Shown here: one piece after another, positions 25,837 through 33,814 of the stretch
Position numbering within the stretch: the stretch's first letter is position 1
How the letters are laid out: each line of letters opens with the position of its first letter
NCBI GenBank assembly: GCA_021785975.1
Contig: JAJYOE010000008.1
Location: 1 to 47,410 of the forward strand
DNA from: Bacillota bacterium
Lineage (GTDB): Bacteria; Bacillota; Bacilli; Alicyclobacillales; SLC66
DNA length: 47,410 nucleotides
Direction of reading: 5' to 3'
Notes under the pieces: generated by a model
Told to the model about the DNA's origin: nothing
The model's input: the letters and a program-made list of their open reading frames with translations, nothing else
Databases searched by the model: none
Program-made: the position numbers and the translations under genes

Positions 25837-27261
25837 ATGACGCCATCTGACATCTTGGCACTTATTCGTGAAAAAAACATACAAATGGTAGACTTTAGGA
25901 TTGTTGATCTTCCTGGCAGACAGCACCATCTGACGATACCTGCCGCGGAAATTGATGAAGAAAAGCTGACACTTGGCATTGCGTTTGATGGTTCCAGTTT
26001 ACAGGGATTTCGCAGCATTGAAGAAAGTGACATGGTCATGCGTCCTGACCTCAACACTGCTTATGTAGATGCATTCACTGCAGTACCGACCCTTGACCTC
26101 GTTTGCGACGTTTATGATCCAAGTGGTGTAAGGTACAATCGGGATCCTCGATATATTGCACAAAAAGCAGAAGACTATTTGAAAAAATCAGGCATTGCTA
26201 CGAATGCGTATTTTGGTCCTGAACTTGAGTTTTTCGTGTTTGATGATGTGCGTTTTGCAACTGAACAATCAGGGGCTTTCTATAGCATTGATTCCGTTGA
26301 GGCGAACTGGAACACTGGCAAAAATGAAGGTCCGAACCTGGCTTATAAAGTGAAAAATAAGGGCGGTTATTTCCCTGTACAGCCCACAGACACTCAGCAT
26401 GATTTGCGGACGGAAATGGTGCAGGAATTAATGAATGCAGGCATTCGGGTGGAACGTCATCACCACGAAGTGGCTTCGGCAGGGCAGGCGGAAATTAATT
26501 TCCGTTTTGAGTCATTGACCAAAGTGGCCGATGTGGTCATGCTGTATAAATACATCATCAGAAACGTAGCGAGACGTTATGGGAAAATCGCGACTTTTAT
26601 GCCAAAACCGCTTTTTGGCGATAATGGTTCTGGTATGCATGTACACCAAAGTTTGTTTGACGGCGACACCCCACTCTTCTTTGAAGAGGGTTCGTATGGG
26701 AATATGAGTAAGCTTGCGCTTCACTACATTGCAGGTATTCTGCATCATGCTCCTGCTATTCTCGCATTTGCCACGCCTAGTACCAACTCCTTTAAGCGTT
26801 TGGTGCCTGGTTTTGAAGCACCGGTAAACTTGGTCTTCTCGAGAGGCAATCGCAGCGCGGCTGTTCGTGTGCCAATTGCGGCGGTATCGCCAAAAACGGC
26901 CCGGATCGAATTCCGCACTCCTGATGCCACGTCCAATCCTTATCTGGCATTTGCCGCGATGCTCCTGGCTGGTCTTGACGGGATTAAGAAACAAATGGAT
27001 CCCACTGCGCTAGGATACGGTCCTGTCGATAAAAACATTTACGAGCTTTCTGATGAGGATAAAAAGAACATTAAAGGCGTCCCTGGATCTTTGGAAGAGG
27101 TATTGCAGGCCCTTGCTGACGATCATGAGTTTTTGCTGGAAGGCGGAGTGTTTGACAAAGAATTTATCCATACCTGGATCGAGTTCAAGCGGACCACTGA
27201 GGTGCAACCGATGGCGCTTCGTCCCCATCCGTACGAATTTCAAATGTATCTGGATCTGTAA
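25837..27261 (+). CDS. glnA: Glutamine synthetase type I (GSI-beta type)
   Basis: This ATP-dependent enzyme forms glutamine from glutamate and ammonia as a dodecamer. The 474-aa protein is longer than the 444-aa GSI-alpha of Bacillus and carries the GSI-beta features. These include the insertion region after the Asp-50 loop and the adenylylation-loop tyrosine Y402 in KNIYELSDED, equivalent to E. coli Tyr397. Core motifs are GIAFDGSSLQGF, GPELEFFVF, NGSGMHVHQS and RNRSAAVRVP-like. The start ATG has AAGGGG upstream, and the gene has its own promoter and terminator. Regulation by an adenylyltransferase is possible but no glnE is in view. Confidence 0.94.
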   Translation: MTPSDILALIREKNIQMVDFRIVDLPGRQHHLTIPAAEIDEEKLTLGIAFDGSSLQGFRSIEESDMVMRPDLNTAYVDAFTAVPTLDLVCDVYDPSGVRYNRDPRYIAQKAEDYLKKSGIATNAYFGPELEFFVFDDVRFATEQSGAFYSIDSVEANWNTGKNEGPNLAYKVKNKGGYFPVQPTDTQHDLRTEMVQELMNAGIRVERHHHEVASAGQAEINFRFESLTKVADVVMLYKYIIRNVARRYGKIATFMPKPLFGDNGSGMHVHQSLFDGDTPLFFEEGSYGNMSKLALHYIAGILHHAPAILAFATPSTNSFKRLVPGFEAPVNLVFSRGNRSAAVRVPIAAVSPKTARIEFRTPDATSNPYLAFAAMLLAGLDGIKKQMDPTALGYGPVDKNIYELSDEDKKNIKGVPGSLEEVLQALADDHEFLLEGGVFDKEFIHTWIEFKRTTEVQPMALRPHPYEFQMYLDL

Positions 27262-27291
27262 TCTTCCCGCGAATAAACAATTTAAAATTGA

Positions 27292-27323
27292 AGGCGTGCG
27301 CATATGGCGCGCGTCTTTTTTTC
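27292..27323 (+). terminator. Rho-independent terminator of glnA
   Basis: AGGCGTGCGC pairs with GCGCGCGTCT (10 bp, two G-U wobbles) around a 5-nt loop, followed by seven Ts. It lies 30 nt after the glnA stop. Confidence 0.88.
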
Positions 27324-27397
27324 TCTCAGTAAAAAATGAATTGTGGTAGACTAAGCACTACATACAAGGCTTATCTTATGAAGGATGGGGGATCCCT

Positions 27398-28261
27398 TTG
27401 CATATTGGAGCGAATGTTTCGATTGCTCAGACTGGACTCTTGCGCGCTGTTGAGGAATCGATCTCGTACAAAGCAGATACTTACATGATCTACACCAGAA
27501 GCAATCGTGGCGGACAAGCTAAGCCGATTGAAGGCTTTCACCGCGATGAGGCGCTTGCCTTAATGAATCAGCATGCATTGGCGGATCCGGTAGTTCATTT
27601 GTCGTACCTGGTCAACCTTGCCAGCCCCAAGGCAGAGACTTTCGAGTATGGCGTGATGGTACTGTCTGAAGAAATCAAGCGCGTGGAATACCTTGGCTTT
27701 AAGTACATTGTCATGCATCCCGGAAGTCATGTGGGGACTGGAATGGAGCAAGGGATCAAACGCATTGCTGAAGGGTTGAATGCCATTTTGACTGGTGACG
27801 AATCATTGTTTTTATGCCTGGAAACGATGGCGGGAGATGGTTCCAAAGTGGGCAATCGTTTAGAGGAAATCGCGGAATTGATTTCGCTTGTCGACCATAA
27901 GGAAAGGCTTGGAGTTTGTATTGACACCTGTCACAATTACAGTGCGGGGTATGACATTGTTAATGATTTTGACGGGTTCCTGCATCAATTTGATGAGTTG
28001 CTCGGACTGGAATCGTTAAAAGTGGCGCACATCAACGATTCAAAAACGCCATTCCATTCAAATAAAGATCGCCATGCCAATATCGGACGAGGGTCTCTCG
28101 GTTATGAGGCCATTAATTACATTGTACATCACCCTGCCATGCAGGATATTCCTTTGATACTCGAGACTCCAGGAGGATACTACAAAGAAGAGATTGCCCT
28201 GTTGCGCGGAGAGACCGATGAATTGCCACCTGATGGGAAAAGTGCAGATGAAGGAATGTAG
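27398..28261 (+). CDS. nfo: Endonuclease IV (AP endonuclease)
   Basis: This zinc enzyme cleaves DNA 5' of abasic sites in base-excision repair. The 287-aa TIM-barrel protein has LCLETMAG, GVCIDTCHNYSAGYD, VAHINDSKTPFHSNKDRHANIG and LILETPGG, the family metal-binding motifs, and His in VVHLSYLVNLAS. The start is TTG 27398 (MHIGANVSIA), with GGATGGGGGA upstream. The C-terminus (PPDGKSADEGM) is a short polar tail. It is convergent with the exported-protein gene 4 nt away, with no terminator between them. Confidence 0.95.
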   Translation: MHIGANVSIAQTGLLRAVEESISYKADTYMIYTRSNRGGQAKPIEGFHRDEALALMNQHALADPVVHLSYLVNLASPKAETFEYGVMVLSEEIKRVEYLGFKYIVMHPGSHVGTGMEQGIKRIAEGLNAILTGDESLFLCLETMAGDGSKVGNRLEEIAELISLVDHKERLGVCIDTCHNYSAGYDIVNDFDGFLHQFDELLGLESLKVAHINDSKTPFHSNKDRHANIGRGSLGYEAINYIVHHPAMQDIPLILETPGGYYKEEIALLRGETDELPPDGKSADEGM

Positions 28262-28265
28262 TGTC

Positions 28266-29810
28266 TTAGGACGTGGTATTGACATTGTCAGTGTTGATCA
28301 TGGAGAAGTTGGCCAAATCATGCCAACCAGCAAAGCCCGAAACGTCTAATTTGACGGAGAGGCCTGAGGTGGGGGTGTATTCGTACAAGCTCTCTGTGGG
28401 AGTCGCACTGCCCAGATTCCAGGCGAGCTTGATGTTTACTTCGCCGGATGGAGATACTGGTTGAAGCGGGTTTTGTTTGGAAAGTCCAATAAAACGGTTG
28501 AGTGTCACTTGGCTCGAAGGATCATTAGGACCAAACAGCGGTCCAAGGTTGTATAGCCAGCCATGCGTTCCCCAGGTGACATACCATGCCGGATTCCCCT
28601 TTTTGGAAGCGGTAAGCGACCAACGCATCCACGGACCACTTGATGATTGTAGAACAAATTGATGAACTACCTTTTGCTTACCAAAAAAAGAGGCAATTGG
28701 TTGCGAAGTGATGGTGGCAGTATTGGTGATGACACTTTTGTTGCTCGCATTTGCGATAAAGGAATTCAAGGTGTCGATCCAATTGGTATAGTCAGTGGTA
28801 CTGGTACTTTTTGAAGCATTGAAAACCTCCATCTTGTAACGGATACCTTCTGTCTTCGGAACCAGACTCAATGTATAGGAAGAGGAACTGTTGATCGTGG
28901 TAGTAAGTTCATAAGGCTGCCGAATCTGATTCTGAAAATAAAGGGATGGAAGCATCAGATAGTGAGAGTGCCACTGACGTGTAACCGTCGATACGAGTGG
29001 AGTGAATCCCTGAGGAATATAAGTATAAGGTTTGATGTCGTTATTGGTGGTGAAAAGATAGGTATCGGGCCCAGAAACCAGATAGATCTGTTGATTGAAA
29101 ACTACAATATTTAACGGCCAATACGGCAAATCCATTTGTTTTGCTCCCGCACCCTGCAGCGCATCGATCAGAATGGGGTCATACGGGAATTGGTTGGATA
29201 CGGAGGCGTATAGGTTATTGCCGTTCATATCAAAAGTATAGAGCGGTTCGCGGGGCGTCCAGGTTAACGTGAAAAGCTTTTGCACCGCTTGAGTTCCACT
29301 CACCTGATACAAATCTTTGTCCAGTTTTCCGTTGTAGCTAGTGGTAAAGAAAACGGAGGTGCCTCCATTAAACAGTTGAATAGAAGGTGCTTGAGTTTTA
29401 CCCACTGAAGTAGTGGTGTAAACCAGCCTAGTGGATAAGTTGGCAGTTCCGTTCCCGTTTTGCTGCAGCACACTAGTCCAAAGTTGCTGGGAAAGCGAGC
29501 CAGACAAGCTCCAGTAAATACGTTGATGTACTAGCACGTACTGAACATGCTGCCCAGGCTTCACTGGCAATTGAACGACGCCATTCCCTATATTAATTTG
29601 TCCGTTTTGGGACACTTGCGCAGGCGTGATGCGCACCCAGGACGGTGAAACATGGGGAAGAGGATTGATTAAAGTGGTGATGCTGGTTGATGGCTGCGAA
29701 GCTTTTGTAGAGGCAAATACCGGGTCGGAATGAGTACAACAGGCAGCGAACGCAAATGTAGCCGATAACAAAACTCCCGGAAAAATCATGCGCAATGTCT
29801 TGCTTTTCAC
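28266..29810 (-). CDS. Uncharacterised exported beta-rich protein
   Basis: I do not recognise this 514-aa protein. It begins with a hydrophobic signal (MIFPGVLLSATFAFAACC) that could be a signal peptidase I site near VFA-STKA or a poor lipobox at FAACC. The mature part is rich in Ser, Thr, Asn, Gln and aromatic residues, with many short alternating stretches such as QHVQYVLVHQRIYWSLSG, GNNLYASVSNQFPY and GPDTYLFTTNND, suggesting a beta-propeller or other extracellular beta fold. There is no catalytic motif I can name. The start is GTG 29810, with AAGGAAGGA upstream. It may follow the SpoIID operon but a terminator lies between. Confidence 0.75.
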   Translation of the reverse strand: MKSKTLRMIFPGVLLSATFAFAACCTHSDPVFASTKASQPSTSITTLINPLPHVSPSWVRITPAQVSQNGQINIGNGVVQLPVKPGQHVQYVLVHQRIYWSLSGSLSQQLWTSVLQQNGNGTANLSTRLVYTTTSVGKTQAPSIQLFNGGTSVFFTTSYNGKLDKDLYQVSGTQAVQKLFTLTWTPREPLYTFDMNGNNLYASVSNQFPYDPILIDALQGAGAKQMDLPYWPLNIVVFNQQIYLVSGPDTYLFTTNNDIKPYTYIPQGFTPLVSTVTRQWHSHYLMLPSLYFQNQIRQPYELTTTINSSSSYTLSLVPKTEGIRYKMEVFNASKSTSTTDYTNWIDTLNSFIANASNKSVITNTATITSQPIASFFGKQKVVHQFVLQSSSGPWMRWSLTASKKGNPAWYVTWGTHGWLYNLGPLFGPNDPSSQVTLNRFIGLSKQNPLQPVSPSGEVNIKLAWNLGSATPTESLYEYTPTSGLSVKLDVSGFAGWHDLANFSMINTDNVNTTS

Positions 29811-29862
29811 CTGTCGTAGTCCTTCCTTTTTGCTAAATTCCGCTCACTAATTTCATGATAAC

Positions 29863-29900
29863 AAAAAAAAAGACGAGTGGATAGCGAACATCTACTCGTC
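29863..29900 (-). terminator. Rho-independent terminator of the SpoIID-like operon
   Basis: On the minus strand GACGAGTaGAT pairs with ATCcACTCGTC (7 plus 3 bp around one mismatch) and is followed by nine Ts. It overlaps the stop codon of the carboxypeptidase-regulatory-like gene. Confidence 0.88.
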
Positions 29901-30462
29901 AGGGATGTTGGTAACCTTCGCCAAGTTGGGATTTCTGACGAAATCTATCCGCTAATTGGAGTAACCATAACCGATGATAAGGTTCCATGTAAAAAACAGG
30001 TTCAATTCTTGTGGAGCCTGTTTCTTCTATTTTATATTGCCAAATCGTTGTCCTGGTAGTGGCGCCTTCATTCATTCTCACCCCTGAGTGAATGGAGTCG
30101 CGATATCCATTTTTATAGGAAATCAATGTCAATTGCCCGTGGAGCTCGTTGACGAGCTTGCGATACCTTGCATTGCGCAGCACAGGCGCTTCAATCCATG
30201 GAGTCATGCCGTCCTTTCCGGTGCGGTATCTTTTTCCGTTTTCTACGATGACCACTTCTGCCCCAACAAGTGGTTCAAGCGTGCGCCCATCAATCACTTT
30301 AACCCTTAGATGACCTGCTTTTGAACTTTTTAATAAGGGATCATAAGATGTTCCTTCCTGTTTGGCGTATGCGAAGCTGGAATGTTGAATGGGAATGGCC
30401 ATTCCGAATATCAATTGAGCCAGCAATAGCGTCGACACTATGTGTATAAGGTGTCTTTTCAT
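29899..30462 (-). CDS. Exported carboxypeptidase-regulatory-like (beta-sandwich) protein
   Basis: This protein of about 187-189 aa has a signal peptide (HIVSTLLLAQLIFGMAIPIQHSSFAYA). Residues 50-95 resemble the carboxypeptidase regulatory-like fold: LRVKVIDGRTLEPLVGAEVVIVENGKRYRTGKDG, ending in an aromatic-rich region (IEPVFYMEPYHRLWLL). Two starts are possible: ATG 30468, 1 nt after the stop of the SpoIID-like gene, and ATG 30462. GGTGGGGGG lies upstream of both. The tight spacing shows co-translation with the SpoIID-like protein. Its function is unknown, and a structural or adhesive role in the envelope or spore is a guess. Confidence 0.78.
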   Translation of the reverse strand: MKRHLIHIVSTLLLAQLIFGMAIPIQHSSFAYAKQEGTSYDPLLKSSKAGHLRVKVIDGRTLEPLVGAEVVIVENGKRYRTGKDGMTPWIEAPVLRNARYRKLVNELHGQLTLISYKNGYRDSIHSGVRMNEGATTRTTIWQYKIEETGSTRIEPVFYMEPYHRLWLLQLADRFRQKSQLGEGYQHP

Positions 30463-30469
30463 TCGCATG

Positions 30470-31135
30470 TTACAGACCCCCCACCTTAGGAATTGTCGTC
30501 AACAGCTTGCCGGAGTAGTAGAAATTTAATATTTCTATCGGAGTTCTCCCTAATTCGGCCAGGTATTCAGAACCCCATTGAGACATTTTTTGCGCATTTC
30601 GATACTGCCAGTTGGGACTATTGGGGTAACCCGCACGATAGGGCAATTCGGTGATTTCCAGATTTGGATTGACAAAAGCTAGTTTTCTGGATTGGTAATA
30701 GGCTGTATCTGTAGAAGACTGTTCGGATTGTGCCCGATACAGTTGGAAGTTGATCGTATTGTCCACGTCGAAAGTAAAGCCTCCAATAGTCACGGGATGA
30801 AGATGGTGATACCACGCAAACATTTTCACGGCAATTGCTCCTGCCTCAAGCGCTGACGGTCGCCATGTGGGAAACCATTCATTAGGGAGAACGTTACGGC
30901 AATACTGGTCAAAGTTGACGGTTCTGACATAGATGATGGCCCCACGGGGGTCTGGTTCACCCCAGGGATTGTTCTCTCTGATCGCTACGCGAATGTAACT
31001 GGGAAATCCCGTGTTATTTAAGTTGAAAACTTGCGCACTCGCATGATGTGCTGGCATGATGGCAACGCCGGCAGTCAAGGCAGCAAACAAACTGCAAAGA
31101 GTCAAAAACCGGGTTGTTGTACGATACAAGCCCAC
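30470..31135 (-). CDS. SpoIID/LytB-domain exported protein
   Basis: This protein resembles SpoIID, the lytic transglycosylase of engulfment, and related LytB domains. From GTG 31135 (GGGGGTGG 6 nt upstream) it is 221 aa, with a signal-anchor (FLTLCSLFAALTAGVAIM). The domain reads NFDQYCRNVLPNEWFPTWRP-SALEAGAIAVKMFAWY, matching the SpoIID E-A-L-K-A-Q-A-V-A-A-R-T block, and ends KMSQWGSEYLAELGRTPIEILNFYYSG, matching the GMSQYGA...ILxxYYPG block. The catalytic Glu may be the one in PNEWF. The track start at 31273 lies in the divergent decarboxylase start region. It is followed 1 nt later by the next gene. Confidence 0.85.
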   Translation of the reverse strand: MGLYRTTTRFLTLCSLFAALTAGVAIMPAHHASAQVFNLNNTGFPSYIRVAIRENNPWGEPDPRGAIIYVRTVNFDQYCRNVLPNEWFPTWRPSALEAGAIAVKMFAWYHHLHPVTIGGFTFDVDNTINFQLYRAQSEQSSTDTAYYQSRKLAFVNPNLEITELPYRAGYPNSPNWQYRNAQKMSQWGSEYLAELGRTPIEILNFYYSGKLLTTIPKVGGL

Positions 31136-31213
31136 GCTTTTTCCACCCCCAAAATTCGGTTCGGTATTGTTCAATTTCCCCGAAGATAAAAAAATCATAC
31201 TCGGCCGATTTTT

Positions 31214-31221
31214 GTTATAAT
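31214..31221 (+). promoter_or_regulatory. Extended -10 promoter of the decarboxylase gene
   Basis: TGTTATAAT contains a perfect TATAAT with the TGn extension and is 40 bp before GTG 31262. No good -35 is seen. Confidence 0.55.
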
Positions 31222-31261
31222 GATCGAATTGAAAAGATTTCTGTAAAAGGTGTGACAGAAG

Positions 31262-32719
31262 GTGTTTGATCAAACAAAAACCCCATTATTTTCGGCGCTA
31301 AGGCGACATGCTGAGCGAAAACCGCTGCAATTTCACATTCCTGGGCACAAGGCAGGAAGGGCTATGGATCGCGAATTTCGGGATTTTATTGGCGAAGATG
31401 CCCTCAGTATTGACTTGATCAACATCGGACCGTTAGATGATCTGCATCACCCGGTGGGAATTATTGATGAAGCTCAGCGATTGGCGGCAGAGGCTTTTGG
31501 GGCGGACTATACCTTCTTCTCCGTTCAGGGTACGAGCGGTGCCATCATGGCGATGATTATGTCTGTGGTGGGACCGGGTGACGAGATTCTCGTTCCCCGC
31601 AACATCCATAAATCTGTGCTATCGGCGCTGATTTTATCAGGCGCGATACCGCACTTTTTGCAACCTGAAGTGGATCTGGAACTCGGCATTGCACAAGGGA
31701 TAAGGTTGGAAACCGTCGAAGAAAGCCTGAATCGTCATCCCAATGTGAAGGCCATATTACTGATTAATCCGACTTATTTTGGAATCTCCATGGACATGGA
31801 GAGTGTGGTGAAACTGGCTCATGCCAAAGGAATCGTCGTGATGGTGGACGAAGCGCACGGGGTGCTCACACATTTTCACCATCAATTGCCGATTTCGGCC
31901 ATGGATGCAGGATGTGATCTAGCAGCTACCAGTGTTCACAAGCTAGGTGGCTCACTCACTCAAAGCTCCATATTAAACGTGCGTGAAGGGTTGGTCCGCG
32001 CCCGCCATGTTCATTCCATCTTGTCGATGCTGACGACAACATCGACTTCGTATCTTTTGCTCGCATCACTGGATGCTGCAAGACGCAATTTGGCAGTTCA
32101 CGGGTATGAGCAGATTGAGCGCGCCATGATGCTTGCAGATAGTGCCAGAAAGAAATTAAACGAAATTCCCGGCATCTATTGTTTTGGGAAAGAAATCCTT
32201 GCGACTTCTGCCACATTTACCTTTGATCCTTTAAAGTTGACCGTACACGTTGCGGAAACCGGGTGGTCAGGTTATGAAGTGGAAAACCACCTGCGAGATG
32301 AATTCAACATCGAAGTGGAGCTTTCTGATCTCTATAACGTGTTGTGTATTGTCTCATTTGGAGATACGGAGGAAAGTGTTGAACGTTTGGTGAATGCATT
32401 TGCTGCGATTGCCAAAGAAGCGAGAGACACTGATCTCGCGCCAAAACGGATTTTTGTGCCGTCCACACCGATCCTCGCCATGAATCCCAGAGCGGCTTTT
32501 TATGCCGACACGGAGGTGGTCACGCTTAGGGAAGCGATCGGCCGCACCATTTCTGACATGATCATGGTGTATCCGCCTGGTATCCCCATTTTGCTTCCAG
32601 GGGAAATTGTGACGGAGGACAACGTTGCCTATATTGAAGAGAATCTGGATGCTGGATTGCCAGTTCAGGGACCTGACGATCCGACGATCAAAACAGTTCG
32701 GGTGATCAAAAATTTGTAG
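31262..32719 (+). CDS. Orn/Lys/Arg decarboxylase (SpeA/YaaO type)
   Basis: This PLP enzyme decarboxylates a basic amino acid, most likely arginine to agmatine for polyamine synthesis. At 485 aa it matches Bacillus SpeA and YaaO and lacks the N-terminal wing domain of the inducible E. coli type. Motifs are FHIPGHKAGRAMDREF, FFSVQGTSGAIMAMI, MVDEAHGVL and the PLP lysine K227 in ATSVHKLGGSLTQSS. The C-terminal domain carries GRTISDMIMVYPPGIPILLPGE. The start is GTG 31262 with AAAGGTG upstream. Exact substrate cannot be settled by sequence. It is divergent from the SpoIID-like operon. Confidence 0.9.
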   Translation: MFDQTKTPLFSALRRHAERKPLQFHIPGHKAGRAMDREFRDFIGEDALSIDLINIGPLDDLHHPVGIIDEAQRLAAEAFGADYTFFSVQGTSGAIMAMIMSVVGPGDEILVPRNIHKSVLSALILSGAIPHFLQPEVDLELGIAQGIRLETVEESLNRHPNVKAILLINPTYFGISMDMESVVKLAHAKGIVVMVDEAHGVLTHFHHQLPISAMDAGCDLAATSVHKLGGSLTQSSILNVREGLVRARHVHSILSMLTTTSTSYLLLASLDAARRNLAVHGYEQIERAMMLADSARKKLNEIPGIYCFGKEILATSATFTFDPLKLTVHVAETGWSGYEVENHLRDEFNIEVELSDLYNVLCIVSFGDTEESVERLVNAFAAIAKEARDTDLAPKRIFVPSTPILAMNPRAAFYADTEVVTLREAIGRTISDMIMVYPPGIPILLPGEIVTEDNVAYIEENLDAGLPVQGPDDPTIKTVRVIKNL

Positions 32720-32735
32720 ATGCCAATCATTACAA

Positions 32736-32764
32736 GTGACAAACTACGATATTTCCGTTATAGT
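32736..32764 (+). promoter_or_regulatory. Sigma-A promoter upstream of the c-di-AMP riboswitch
   Basis: GTGACA (5/6), exactly 17 bp, TATAGT (5/6), with transcription expected near 32771, just ahead of the aptamer. Confidence 0.65.
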
Positions 32765-32787
32765 CAGGGACGAAATGAAAGACCAAT

Positions 32788-32908
32788 AAATTAGTAAAAA
32801 TTGCCGAATCGCGCGAGCGTACGGAGGAACCAGTTTTGCTATTGGGGTGAATCCTGATCAATCAGGGGGGCTTCCCGTCCCAACCCGTCAGCTAACTCCG
32901 GAGGCATG
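32788..32908 (+). ncRNA. c-di-AMP riboswitch (ydaO/yuaA motif)
   Basis: The leader has the conserved ydaO blocks in order: ATTGCCGAATC, CGGAGGAACCA, GGGGTGAATCC, then GGGGGGCTTCCCGTCCCAACCCGTCAGCTAAC and GGAGGC. The CCGTCAGCTAAC block is a hallmark of the family. It ends about 10 nt before the start of a LysM-3D protein gene. Family members switch expression off when c-di-AMP is high, often upstream of cell-wall hydrolases and K+ transport genes. I see no terminator T-run between aptamer and gene, so control at the ribosome site (GGGAGG 32908-32913) is more likely. Ends are approximate. Confidence 0.93.
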
Positions 32909-32918
32909 GGAGGTTTTT

Positions 32919-33758
32919 ATGAAAAAGTTTCGTTTCTTAAGTGCAGGTTTGATCATGTCTTCCGCGCTCATTATGGGTACGGGATTTTCTTTTTCCGGGA
33001 CAAGTGCCATGGCAGCAACGTTGCCAAGTTCCCCTTATACCGTGGTATCTGGCGACACGCTATACAGCATCGCAAAACTTACCACTTTTCCGATCAATGA
33101 TTTGCTGAAAGTGAACGGTTTTACCCTTCAAACGACAATATATCCAGGCGAAAAAGTAGCATTGCCATTTGTTTATAAGGTGCAATCAGGTGATGCGCTA
33201 TGGTACTTGGCGCATCAATATCAAACGACGATAGGCAAAATTAAAGCGCTGAATGGACTAAAAAGCGATGTGATTTACCCTGGGATGAAACTCCTCATTG
33301 CGCGGGGAAGCAAATCGATCAGTGGGCAATCCCAACACATTGCTTTTGCCTCTGCCAACACCGCAGCTCATGTAACCAATCAGAATCCGGCTAAGCCGAA
33401 AAGCAGTGCGCCAAATAATACACCATCAAAACAGACTTCTTCGAATGTCATCGGTGCGGTGGCCACGGCTTATGACAGTTCAGTGGCTTCCAATGGCCCT
33501 TATGGCGCTGTCGATTATTTTGGGGATCCGTTGAAATTTGGAGATATCGCCGTGGATCCGAACGTCATTCCGCTTGGCACCAAAGTATTTATCAGCGGAT
33601 ATAATGACCCTGCGCTGCCAAAAGGCGGCTTTTACGCAACTGCAGTAGATACCGGAGGGGCGATCAAAGGGGATCGCATCGATATCTATCTACCATCTAC
33701 CTCAGCAGCGCTTCAGTTTGGCATCGAGAACGTCAAAGTGACGGTATTTAAGAATTAA
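32919..33758 (+). CDS. Secreted LysM-LysM-3D cell-wall protein under riboswitch control
   Basis: This is a probable peptidoglycan hydrolase of the YocH type. I chose ATG 32919, with GGGAGG 5 nt upstream, directly after the riboswitch; the track start at 32847 lies inside the aptamer. The 279-aa product has a signal peptide (KKFRFLSAGLIMSSALIMGT ... SAMA), two LysM domains (YTVVSGDTLYSIAKL; YKVQSGDALWYLAHQYQTT), a Ser/Asn/Pro linker, and a 3D domain (IAVDPNVIPLGTKVFISGY, VDTGGAIKGDRIDIYLP). c-di-AMP control links wall remodelling to turgor and potassium status. Confidence 0.94.
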   Translation: MKKFRFLSAGLIMSSALIMGTGFSFSGTSAMAATLPSSPYTVVSGDTLYSIAKLTTFPINDLLKVNGFTLQTTIYPGEKVALPFVYKVQSGDALWYLAHQYQTTIGKIKALNGLKSDVIYPGMKLLIARGSKSISGQSQHIAFASANTAAHVTNQNPAKPKSSAPNNTPSKQTSSNVIGAVATAYDSSVASNGPYGAVDYFGDPLKFGDIAVDPNVIPLGTKVFISGYNDPALPKGGFYATAVDTGGAIKGDRIDIYLPSTSAALQFGIENVKVTVFKN

Positions 33759-33814
33759 CTTCTCCTTGTTATACTGACAATGTATTGATTTGGTTCTGGC
33801 GAGGAGGAAAACAC

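Noticed and set aside
26512-26994. 160-aa minus-strand ORF inside glnA
   Set aside because: It is antisense to a conserved enzyme and its translation has no family features.
32847-32918. N-terminal extension of the LysM-LysM-3D ORF
   Set aside because: It lies entirely within the c-di-AMP riboswitch.
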